8,365 bases of DNA from the NCBI GenBank assembly GCA_002279285.1, contig NCBR01000098.1, forward strand, positions 1 to 8,365. Reading direction: 5' to 3'. The stretch's first letter is position 1. Every line of letters starts with the position of its first letter. Of the stretch, positions 1 to 5,738 are shown piece by piece. The DNA is from Acidobacteria bacterium 37-71-11 (GTDB lineage: Bacteria; Acidobacteriota; Thermoanaerobaculia; Thermoanaerobaculales; Thermoanaerobaculaceae). The notes under the pieces were generated by a model. That model made no database searches, was not told where the DNA came from, and saw nothing but the letters and a program-made list of their open reading frames with translations. The translations under genes and the position numbers were made by a program.

Positions 1-395
1 ACCAGCCAGTCCAGCACGTGCGTCTCGAGCTCGGTGCACGCCGGGCTCGTCGCCCACAGCATCCCCTGCACGCCGAGGCCGGCGGCGAGCAGCTCCCCCA
101 GGATCGCCGGCCCCGAGGCGTTCGCCGGGAAGAACGCGAAGAAGTTCGGCGACTGCCAGTGGGTGATGCCGGGCACGATCACCGAGTCGACGTCGCGCAG
201 CACCGCCGCGAACGGCTCTCCCTCCCGGGGCGGATCCGCCGGCAGGGTGGCCCGGATCGCCCCCGGCTCGACGCGCGACAGCACCGGCAGCGATTCGATG
301 CGCTCGTAATAGTCGGCGATCCAGTCCACGACCTCGCGGCCGTGCCTCCTGAACTCGTCCGGCGTAATGTGAAAGCTCGTCCGCAAAGCGCCCAT
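1..395 (-). CDS. Pyridoxal-phosphate-dependent decarboxylase, aromatic-L-amino-acid decarboxylase family (N-terminal part, cut by window edge)
   Basis: This looks like a group II PLP decarboxylase (DOPA/tryptophan/tyrosine decarboxylase family), which converts an amino acid to its amine and CO2 in the cytoplasm. Only the first 131 residues are present. The N-terminal helical dimerisation segment shows FRRHGREVVDWIADYY (15-30), followed by the family blocks VPGITHWQSPNFFAFFP (74-90) and GMLWATSPACTELE (111-124). The PLP-binding His and Lys lie beyond the left edge, so activity and substrate (Trp, Tyr, Phe or DOPA) cannot be judged. The ATG is preceded by GGGAGGGGG (397-405), whose GGAGG core is 4 bases from the start. 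It lies 91 bases after nadA, separated by a stem-loop, so it may be a read-through gene or a separate unit. Family assignment is firm; substrate is unknown. Confidence 0.9.
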   Translation of the reverse strand, partial: MGALRTSFHITPDEFRRHGREVVDWIADYYERIESLPVLSRVEPGAIRATLPADPPREGEPFAAVLRDVDSVIVPGITHWQSPNFFAFFPANASGPAILGELLAAGLGVQGMLWATSPACTELETHVLDWL

Positions 396-416
396 GCCCC
401 CTCCCGCTCGGACAGT

Positions 417-462
417 CTGCTGCCGGCCGCCCGGGAGCCTACGCTACCACTCCCGGCAGCAG
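417..462 (-). other. Stem-loop in the nadA-decarboxylase spacer
   Basis: A perfect 10-base inverted repeat, ctgctgccgg (417-426) and ccggcagcag (453-462), lies between the nadA stop and the decarboxylase start. A second 7-base inverted repeat, ccgggag (431-437) and ctcccgg (450-456), is nested inside with a 12-base loop. The inner stem plus an outer CTGCTG/CAGCAG stem can form together around a bulge. There is no T run on the downstream side of the minus strand (ACTGTCC follows), so it is not a classic intrinsic terminator. It could be an RNA processing site, a Rho-linked pause or a leader structure upstream of the decarboxylase ribosome site. The inverted repeat is certain; the role is inferred. 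Confidence 0.55.
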
Positions 463-486
463 GCGGGGCAATCGGCGGCGAGTCCG

Positions 487-1503
487 TCAGCTTCCGGGTG
501 AAGGCGCGGCGGCCATCTTGAGCATGCGCTCGAGGGGCTTGAGGGCGGCGAGGCGGAGGTCCTCGGGCAGCTGCAGCAGCGGCGCGCCGTCCCGCAGGCA
601 GGCGTGCAGATTGGCGAGCGTGTTGCGCCGCATGTAGGGGCACACGTTGCACGCGCACTCGCCGCTCCCGCCCGGCACCGGGATGAAGCGCTTGCCCGGG
701 GCGAGCTTCTCCATCTGGTGAATGATCCCCGGCTCGGTGGCGATCAGAAACTCCGGCGCTGGGCTCTCCTGTACGTAGCGCAGGATCGAGGAGGTCGACC
801 CGACGTGGTCGGCCAGTGCGAGGATGGTCTCGGGGCATTCGGGGTGCGCCGCGACGAGTGCGCCCGGATGCTCGAGCTTCAGTTCGACCAGCGCCTGGTA
901 GGAGAACTGCTCGTGGACCACGCACGTCCCGGGCCACAACACCATTCTCCTGCCGAGCTTGCGTTCGAGGTACGCGCCGAGGTGGCGGTCCGGCGCGAAC
1001 AGGATCGTCGTGTCCGCCGGAACCTGCCGCAGGATGCGCTCCGCCGAGGACGACGTCACGATCACGTCCGACAGCGCCTTGACCGCCGCCGAGCAGTTGA
1101 TGTAGGTGGCCGCGAACGCGCCGGGGTGCCCGGCCCGCCAGCGCGCATAGGCATCGGGGGGGCACGACTCCTCGAGCGAGCACCCGGCCTCGAGGTCGGG
1201 GATCAGCACGTCGGCGGCCGGGTTCAGAATCTTGGCCACCTCCGCCATGAAGCGTACGCCGCAGAAGACGATCGCCTTGGCCGCGGCGCGCTGCGCTTCG
1301 CGGGCCAGCTCGAGGGAATCCCCGACGAAGTCCGCCAGGTCCTGGATCTCCGGGTCCTGGTAGTAGTGCGCCAGTAGCATCGCGCCGCGCTCGCGCTTGA
1401 GCCGGAGGATCTCCTCCACGAGCGAAGCGCCTGCAGGGGGAGTGTCGCGCGCGATCACGGGCAGGACAGTCATCTCGTTCGAGTGCAACGTTGGGCGGCG
1501 CAT
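487..1503 (-). CDS. nadA: Quinolinate synthase NadA
   Basis: NadA condenses iminoaspartate with dihydroxyacetone phosphate to quinolinate in de novo NAD synthesis, using an oxygen-sensitive [4Fe-4S] cluster. The 338-residue protein fits the family. It has the N-terminal LLAHYYQDPEIQDLADFVGDS block (43-63, including the typical AHYYQ), then VFCGVRFMAEVAKILNP (79-95), which carries cluster ligand Cys81. The AHPECP motif (219-224) carries Cys223, and CNVCPYM (285-291) carries the third ligand, probably Cys288; Cys283 and Cys285 are nearby. The ATG at 1503 has GGGGA 6 bases upstream. An internal ATG at 1473 (Met11) has no ribosome site and is less likely. It starts 24 bases after the aminopeptidase stop, so co-transcription is likely. 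The partners nadB and nadC are not in the window. Confidence 0.97.
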   Translation of the reverse strand: MRRPTLHSNEMTVLPVIARDTPPAGASLVEEILRLKRERGAMLLAHYYQDPEIQDLADFVGDSLELAREAQRAAAKAIVFCGVRFMAEVAKILNPAADVLIPDLEAGCSLEESCPPDAYARWRAGHPGAFAATYINCSAAVKALSDVIVTSSSAERILRQVPADTTILFAPDRHLGAYLERKLGRRMVLWPGTCVVHEQFSYQALVELKLEHPGALVAAHPECPETILALADHVGSTSSILRYVQESPAPEFLIATEPGIIHQMEKLAPGKRFIPVPGGSGECACNVCPYMRRNTLANLHACLRDGAPLLQLPEDLRLAALKPLERMLKMAAAPSPGS

Positions 1504-1527
1504 CGCTGTTCCCCGGCTCGTCCCCGC

Positions 1528-2832
1528 CTAGCGGCGGGCCACCAGCGCCTCGATCGCCGCCGCGTCCCGCGGCAGCACGGCCGAGAGGTTCTCGGCGCCG
1601 CCCTCGGTGATCAGGTAGTCGTCCTCGACGCGAATGCCGATGCCCTCGACGGGCAAATAGACGCCCGGCTCGACGGTCACCACCATCCCGGGTTCCAGGA
1701 CAGGCCCCTCGCCGCCAACGTCGTGCGCCTCCAGGCCGAGGAAGTGGCCGAGTCCGTGGATGAAGAAGTTGCCGAGCGTCCGTCCGCCGTCGCCGGTCAC
1801 GCCGCTCCCCTCGAACGCGGCGAACGCCGCCTTGCGAGCGGCGGCGATCGTCGACCCCGGCTTCAGCGTCGCGGACGCCGCATCGTACGCGGCCAGCACC
1901 GCGCCGTAGAGCTGCCTCTGGCGCGGGGTGAACGCGCCGCTGACCGGGAACGTGCGCGTGAGGTCGCCGCAGTAGTACCCATGGCGTGCCCCGATGTCCA
2001 CGACCACGAGCTCGCCTTCCGCCAGCACGCCGAGGTTCGCGTCGTAGTGCAGGACACACCCCGCGGGACCCGACCCGACGATCGGAGGAAACGACCAACC
2101 CTCGGCCCCGGCGGCGCGCAGCGCGGCGAACGCCGCGCCTTCCACCTCCCCCTCCGTGCGGCCCGCGCGCACCGTCGCTGCGGCCGCACGCATCGCCGCG
2201 ACCGTCGCCGCGACCGCCTTGCGCATCAGCGCCATCTCACCGGGGGACTTCCGCAGGCGCAGTTCGGCCACCACCGGCGCGAGGTCGCGGAGCGCGAAGC
2301 TCGGCAGGCGGTCGCGCAGGTCCTGGACCATCCTCTGCTCCGGCGTGAGTTCTCCTGCAGCCGAGCCCGGAAGCGCCACCCAGAGCGCACCGCCGTCCTG
2401 AAGCGCCCCGGCAACCCGGTCCAGGAGCCCCGGGACGCCGCGGCGGCGGGCGTCGACGACCACCTCGGACGGGTCGCGGTCGCAGACCTGGTCGAAGCCG
2501 AGCTCGCGCGCCGCCTCTTCGCCAGGGCCGAACTTCGGTCCGGTCCAAGCCTCCAGCGCCGGCCGCCGCGCGGGCAGCAGCAGCATCTCGCGCTCCTTCT
2601 CGAGCAGGAGCATCGCCCCGGGGAGCTCGACCCCGGTGAGGTAGAAGAAACCGGGCTCCTGCCGGAACGTCCCGACGTCCCCGTACCCGCGCGCATCGGT
2701 AGCGCCGAGCACGACCGCGACGTCTCCGGGCTCCAAGCGCGAGCGCACCTTCTCTCTACGCGCCCGGTAAATCTCGGGCGCCTCACGTTCGGCGGCGTAC
2801 TGACCGCCGCGAAACACGCGTTCGTCGATCAT
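1528..2832 (-). CDS. pepP: Xaa-Pro aminopeptidase (PepP-like, M24B metallopeptidase)
   Basis: This is a pita-bread-fold enzyme that removes an N-terminal residue preceding proline, with a two-metal (usually Mn) centre, in the cytoplasm. The 434 residues match the usual PepP length. An N-terminal creatinase/AMP-N-like domain covers about 18-150 (FFYLTGVELPGAMLLL at 62-77); the catalytic domain begins near 195. All five metal ligands are visible: Asp279 (VVVDIGARHG), Asp290 (GDLTRTFPVSG), His363 (HGLGHFLGLEAHD), Glu388 (VTVEPGVY) and Glu403 (IRVEDDYLIT). His262 and His370 fit the catalytic histidines, and the spacings of 17, 11 and 7 residues agree with E. coli PepP. GGGAGGGG (2837-2844) with a GGAGG core 6 bases from the ATG supports the start. 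Its substrates in the cell are not indicated by the neighbours. Confidence 0.95.
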   Translation of the reverse strand: MIDERVFRGGQYAAEREAPEIYRARREKVRSRLEPGDVAVVLGATDARGYGDVGTFRQEPGFFYLTGVELPGAMLLLEKEREMLLLPARRPALEAWTGPKFGPGEEAARELGFDQVCDRDPSEVVVDARRRGVPGLLDRVAGALQDGGALWVALPGSAAGELTPEQRMVQDLRDRLPSFALRDLAPVVAELRLRKSPGEMALMRKAVAATVAAMRAAAATVRAGRTEGEVEGAAFAALRAAGAEGWSFPPIVGSGPAGCVLHYDANLGVLAEGELVVVDIGARHGYYCGDLTRTFPVSGAFTPRQRQLYGAVLAAYDAASATLKPGSTIAAARKAAFAAFEGSGVTGDGGRTLGNFFIHGLGHFLGLEAHDVGGEGPVLEPGMVVTVEPGVYLPVEGIGIRVEDDYLITEGGAENLSAVLPRDAAAIEALVARR

Positions 2833-2851
2833 GCAACCCCTCCCAGGACAT

Positions 2852-2885
2852 CGCGGGAGAACCCCGCGGCGCCGGCCGGCCGCGG
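2852..2885 (-). other. Two overlapping, mutually exclusive hairpins upstream of pepP
   Basis: In the 60-base gap between pgsA and pepP, cgcggg (2852-2857) can pair with cccgcg (2863-2868) around a 5-base loop. A competing 7-base stem, ccgcggc (2864-2870) with gccgcgg (2879-2885), shares bases 2864-2868. Only one can form at a time. The first hairpin sits 7 bases upstream of the pepP Shine-Dalgarno sequence. No T run follows, so a terminator is unlikely. The pairing is seen in the sequence; in DNA this GC-rich, short inverted repeats can arise by chance and function is only a possibility. Confidence 0.35.
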
Positions 2886-2892
2886 CCGCGCC

Positions 2893-3612
2893 CTACCGGC
2901 GCTCGTCATCGTGGATCGCCTCGAGCGTGAGCGCGGCGCGCCGGACGTAGTCGGCGCCCGAGATCACCGTGAACGCCATGGCGATGTAGAAACACGCCAG
3001 CAGCGCCCTTTCGGGGACCGGCGTGACGTTCGCGATCAAGACCGCAGCAACCGTCACGATGTGAAGAAACGTGGTCCACTTCCCCCAGATCGAGGGCGGA
3101 AACTCGCGCATCCCCGCCCCCAGGTAGAGCAGAAGCGCGACGAGGACGATCAGGAAATCGCGCGAGAGCGCCATCACGGTGAGCCAGAGCGGCACGGTCA
3201 CAGAGCCCCGGATCGGAAGCGTAAGCGCGACGTACGCCGTGACCAGCAACGTCTTGTCCGCGATCGGGTCGAGGTAGCTGCCGAGAAGCGAGCGCATCCC
3301 GAGCAGGCGGGCCAGCAGGCCGTCGAGCGCGTCGGAGATGCCCGCCGCGATGAAGATCCCGAGGGCGAGCCGGTGGTTGCCCTCCAGGATCGCAAGTACG
3401 AGGAACGGGGTGAGCGCGAGGCGAATGAGGGTGATGCCGTTGGGGATCGTGAACGGCCGCAGCGCGGCCCTAACCTCCTGCGCGGCCCGCTGCGCCACGG
3501 CCCCCGCCCGCACCGCCGCCCGCTCGCCACTTCGAGTGTCAGCGGCCGGCGCGCCACCGCGGTCGCCGTCCGCTCCGCCGCGCACCCTGGGGTCGTCGTC
3601 GCGAGCGCTCAA
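2893..3612 (-). CDS. pgsA: CDP-alcohol phosphatidyltransferase, probably CDP-diacylglycerol-glycerol-3-phosphate 3-phosphatidyltransferase
   Basis: An inner-membrane enzyme that transfers phosphatidyl from CDP-diacylglycerol to an alcohol, most likely glycerol-3-phosphate, giving phosphatidylglycerol phosphate. The full family signature is present: Asp94, Asp97, Gly98, Ala101, Arg102, Gly111, Asp115 and Asp119 (DALDGLLAR, then GSYLDPIAD). IPNGITLIRLALTPFLV (56-72) is the typical first membrane entry, and GKWTTFLHI (177-185) matches the PgsA GKxxT block. About five or six hydrophobic segments lie between 60 and 225. The chosen TTG start forms a 4-base TTGA overlap with the crp stop and has GGAGG 7 bases upstream. 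It gives 239 residues, with a roughly 50-residue hydrophilic, Arg/Ala-rich extension. A GTG at 3498 would give 201 residues, closer to usual length, with a weaker ribosome site. Another CDP-alcohol substrate cannot be excluded. Confidence 0.9.
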   Translation of the reverse strand: MSARDDDPRVRGGADGDRGGAPAADTRSGERAAVRAGAVAQRAAQEVRAALRPFTIPNGITLIRLALTPFLVLAILEGNHRLALGIFIAAGISDALDGLLARLLGMRSLLGSYLDPIADKTLLVTAYVALTLPIRGSVTVPLWLTVMALSRDFLIVLVALLLYLGAGMREFPPSIWGKWTTFLHIVTVAAVLIANVTPVPERALLACFYIAMAFTVISGADYVRRAALTLEAIHDDERR

Positions 3613-4292
3613 TCCGCCGCCTCCGACAGGACAGACTCCTTGAGGTAGCTCATCTTCCCCTCGTTCACGACGAGGCCCCGCTGTTCCAGGTCGTTCATCA
3701 GGCGGGTCACGGTCTCGCGCGACGTTCCGATCGAGTTGGCGATGTCCTGATGCGTCGGGCGCCGGACCGCCACCCAACCGTTGCCGAGGATCTGCCCGTG
3801 CTGCTTTGCCAGGTCGATGAAGTACCGGGCGAGCCGCCCGACCACGTCGAGCGTCGCCAGCGACTCCATTTGCGCGTTCGAGCGCCGCAGGCGCAAGGAG
3901 AGTTCGCGCAGCAGCTTGCGGGCGATCCCCGGGTGCTGTTCCAGGAGCCGCTCGAAGTCGCCGCGGCGGATGCAGTAGGCCACCGTCGCGAGCTGCGCCA
4001 CCACGCTCGCGGAGCGGGTGGCGTCGTCGAGCAGCGCCATCTCGCCGAAGAACTGGCCGGGGCCGAGCGTGGCCAGGATCAACTCCTTGCCGCCGGCCGA
4101 CGAAACGCACACCTTGACCCTGCCACTCGCGATCACGTAGAAGCTGTCGGCCCGCGCGTGCGCCGCGAACACCACCTCATCCCGCTGGAACTCCTGGCGC
4201 TCCGCCGCGCGGGCCAGGGCCTCGAGTTCCTGGGGTTCGAGCTCGCCGAAGAGCGACGCCTTTCCGATCAGGTCGGTCAGCGCTGCGCACAT
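3609..4292 (-). CDS. Crp/Fnr-family transcriptional regulator
   Basis: A 227-residue cytoplasmic regulator with a cyclic-nucleotide-binding beta-barrel (about 10-115), a long dimer helix (about 112-150) and a winged helix-turn-helix (about 160-215). The phosphate-binding cassette FGEMALLDDATRSASV (82-97) keeps Glu84, Arg93 and Ser94, so cNMP binding is plausible. It is one residue shorter than the E. coli CRP cassette. The HTH reads RPTHQDIANSIGTSRETVTRLMNDLEQ (178-204), with the typical SRETVTR recognition helix. There is no N-terminal cysteine set for an Fe-S cluster, so it is not Fnr-like. Aligning on LDV (148-150) puts Ser138-Asn139 where CRP has the cAMP-contacting Thr127-Ser128. GGGAGGTGA with a GGAGG core 6 bases from the ATG is strong. 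It overlaps the lipoprotein gene by 16 bases and pgsA by 4. Targets are unknown. Confidence 0.93.
   Translation of the reverse strand: MCAALTDLIGKASLFGELEPQELEALARAAERQEFQRDEVVFAAHARADSFYVIASGRVKVCVSSAGGKELILATLGPGQFFGEMALLDDATRSASVVAQLATVAYCIRRGDFERLLEQHPGIARKLLRELSLRLRRSNAQMESLATLDVVGRLARYFIDLAKQHGQILGNGWVAVRRPTHQDIANSIGTSRETVTRLMNDLEQRGLVVNEGKMSYLKESVLSEAAD
3620..3624 (-). promoter_or_regulatory. Ribosome binding site supporting the pgsA TTG start
   Basis: GGAGG on the minus strand is 7 bases before the TTG at 3612 and lies within the last codons of the crp gene. Together with the TTGA stop-start overlap it argues for translational coupling and for the longer N-terminus. The sequence here is GGC-rich, so chance occurrence is possible. 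Confidence 0.55.
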
Positions 4293-5500
4293 GGGTCACC
4301 TCCCTCGCCCGCGACCCGGCGCACCAAGGCGGCGGCCGCTTCCCCGTCCACGGTTTCCGGGAGTTGCAGACACCCCCGTGCGGCCGCGCCGCACCACCGC
4401 GGCGCCGGCCGCCGCAGGACCGTCGCCAGACGATCCAGCGTCGCCGCCAGCTCGCGCGCCCCCACCACCCGCTTCGGGCCGAAACGCCGGGCGATCGCGT
4501 CGCCCGGAATCACCCCGGCGCGCGCCACGGTCACGATGTCGCGGCGCTCCTGCAGCTGGACGACGTCCTCGAACACCGGCACCGCGCGAGCGGCATCTGC
4601 GGCCAGCGCCGGCACCTCCCAGGCGATGATCGCCGCCAGTCCGGCGCGACGCAGCGGCCGCGCCGCGAGGGCGTGGGTCAGGTATGGGGGCGCGTCGCTC
4701 AGCCGCAGCCGCCGCCGCGCGCCGGCGATCAGCTCGCAGCGGTGGGGGCTGTCGCCCGGCAGCCGCGTGTAGAACTCCAGGGCCAGGTCCCATTGGCCGA
4801 GCGCCTGGGCGACGTTGCCTTTCAACTCCAGCCCCTCCGCGGTATCCGGCAACCCAGGCACGAGTTCGGCGGCCCCGCGGGTATCGCGCAACGCGAGCAG
4901 TGCGCGGACGGCGAGGAACCGGCCATCGACGGCACCCGGGCCGGTCTGGAGAGCCTCCCGGGCGCGCGAGAGAGCGCCGGCGGCGTCGCCCGAGCGCAGC
5001 AACGCGTTCCCCTGCGCGACCAGCCGGTCCACGACGGCGCTCTCGAGCTCGGTCGCCACCCGCCCCCACCCGGCGTTCGGCTGCAGCCCCGACGCGGTGC
5101 GCGCGGCGGCCAGCGCCGCGCGTTCGTCGCCTTCGCGCCGCGCCGCGAGCACGACGAGACCCCAGGCGGACCCATACCCTGGGTTCGCCGTGGCGAGCGC
5201 CTTGGCCTCGGCAAGCACGTCCTCGCCGCGCAGGAACCGCAGTTCGAGTCCGGCCAGCGCCCGCACCGGATGGCCGGCCGGCAGCAGCCGCAGGCTCTCC
5301 TCGCCCTTGGATACCTCGCCGCCCTCGGCCGCCGCGACCGCCTCACGCGCCGCCTCGAGCTGGGCCGGCGTCAACGCCGGACCCGCGATCGGCGGCCGGG
5401 TGGGGTCCGGCATCCGGCGGATCTGCAGCGGTGCGGTGCTGCGGCACGCGGCGAGCGCCACCACCGCCGCAAGAGCGAACCTACTCGCCGCTCTGCGCAA
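4277..5500 (-). CDS. Predicted lipoprotein with TPR-like helices and a C-terminal SLH-like region
   Basis: I do not recognise this as a named protein. It has 407 residues. Residues 1-19 form a lipoprotein signal peptide (MRRAASRFALAAVVALAAC), with lipobox ALAAC and lipidation at Cys19, so the mature protein should be tethered outside the inner membrane. From about 45 to 250 there are amphipathic Ala/Leu-rich helix pairs with TPR-like spacing (for example 156-186 and 222-247, ending EFYTRLPGD). From 271 to 362 the pattern resembles S-layer homology repeats: a partial unit (LRRAGLAAIIAWEVPAL, 283-299), then a fuller one with VFEDV (309-313), ARAGVIPGD (326-334), RRFGPKRVV (338-346) and ARELAATLDRL (348-358). 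Cys370 and Cys377 might pair outside the cytoplasm. The start is TTG, with GGAG 6 bases upstream; it overlaps hfq by 20 bases and crp by 16. Role unknown; a scaffold or envelope protein is possible. Confidence 0.8.
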   Translation of the reverse strand: MRRAASRFALAAVVALAACRSTAPLQIRRMPDPTRPPIAGPALTPAQLEAAREAVAAAEGGEVSKGEESLRLLPAGHPVRALAGLELRFLRGEDVLAEAKALATANPGYGSAWGLVVLAARREGDERAALAAARTASGLQPNAGWGRVATELESAVVDRLVAQGNALLRSGDAAGALSRAREALQTGPGAVDGRFLAVRALLALRDTRGAAELVPGLPDTAEGLELKGNVAQALGQWDLALEFYTRLPGDSPHRCELIAGARRRLRLSDAPPYLTHALAARPLRRAGLAAIIAWEVPALAADAARAVPVFEDVVQLQERRDIVTVARAGVIPGDAIARRFGPKRVVGARELAATLDRLATVLRRPAPRWCGAAARGCLQLPETVDGEAAAALVRRVAGEGGDPCAQR

Positions 5501-5738
5501 GGTGGTCTCCGTCGCCGCGGGCCAGGCAAACGGTGGCGATCGCGTGCTTGTAGACCAGGTGCTCGAGCCCGTGGCTTTCCACGATCAGGGCATAGCGGTC
5601 GAACCGCTTCAGAATTCCCGTCACCCGCTTGCCCGTGAGGAGATAGACGTGGATCGGCCGCCCGTCCCGCCGTAAGGCGTAGAAAAAGCTGTCCTGCACG
5701 TTGACGCTGACCTTAGACCGGTCCTGTCCCTGTTCCAC
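5481..5738 (-). CDS. hfq: RNA chaperone Hfq
   Basis: A hexameric Sm-like protein that pairs small RNAs with mRNAs and affects their stability and translation. The 85-residue product has the Hfq core at about 11-71. It shows VQDSFFYALRRDGRPIHVYL (14-33), matching the Hfq N-terminal helix with Gln15-Asp16 and rim arginines 23-24. The Sm1 strands include LLTGKRVTGILKRFDRYALIV (33-53), and the Sm2 signature YKHAIATV (63-70) has Tyr63, Lys64 and His65. The C-terminal tail is short (about 15 acidic/polar residues), unlike the long enterobacterial tail. The GTG start at 5738 has GGGAGG exactly 6 bases upstream; a longer TTG start at 5765 would add 9 residues but lacks such a site. The gene overlaps the end of miaA by 26 bases, in the conserved miaA-hfq order. 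Confidence 0.95.
   Translation of the reverse strand: MEQGQDRSKVSVNVQDSFFYALRRDGRPIHVYLLTGKRVTGILKRFDRYALIVESHGLEHLVYKHAIATVCLARGDGDHLAQSGE
5507..5510 (-). promoter_or_regulatory. Ribosome binding site for the lipoprotein TTG start
   Basis: GGAG on the minus strand is 6 bases upstream of the TTG at 5500, within the 3' end of hfq. The start it selects gives a signal peptide with the normal layout (basic n-region, hydrophobic core, lipobox), which supports it independently. Confidence 0.65.

Noticed and set aside
417..462. Intrinsic terminator after nadA
   Set aside because: The hairpin is good but no T run follows on the transcribed strand, so I list it only as a stem-loop.
430..475. Possible promoter (TTGCCC and TAGCGT/TAGGCT on the minus strand) before the decarboxylase
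   Set aside because: The spacing of 19 bases and poor match to the -10 consensus, in a region with a strong inverted repeat, are too weak to call.
179..2098. A 639-residue minus-strand open frame overlapping nadA in another frame
   Set aside because: It spans the end of pepP, all of nadA and the spacer in a different frame, with Arg/Gly-rich composition and no motif; nadA in its own frame has all cluster cysteines.
1483..3648. A 721-residue plus-strand open frame opposite pepP and pgsA
   Set aside because: It runs antisense to two genes with complete catalytic motifs, has a basic, low-complexity Arg/Pro/Ala composition and no recognisable domain. Long antisense frames are expected at this GC content.
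3613..4110. Extension of pgsA upstream to 4110
   Set aside because: The extra residues are only the crp gene read in another frame. The Crp protein, with its intact cNMP and HTH motifs, accounts for this stretch.
4364..5638. A 424-residue plus-strand open frame opposite the lipoprotein gene
   Set aside because: The minus-strand gene has a signal peptide, a lipobox and fitting overlaps; the plus frame is Arg-rich shadow sequence without a motif.
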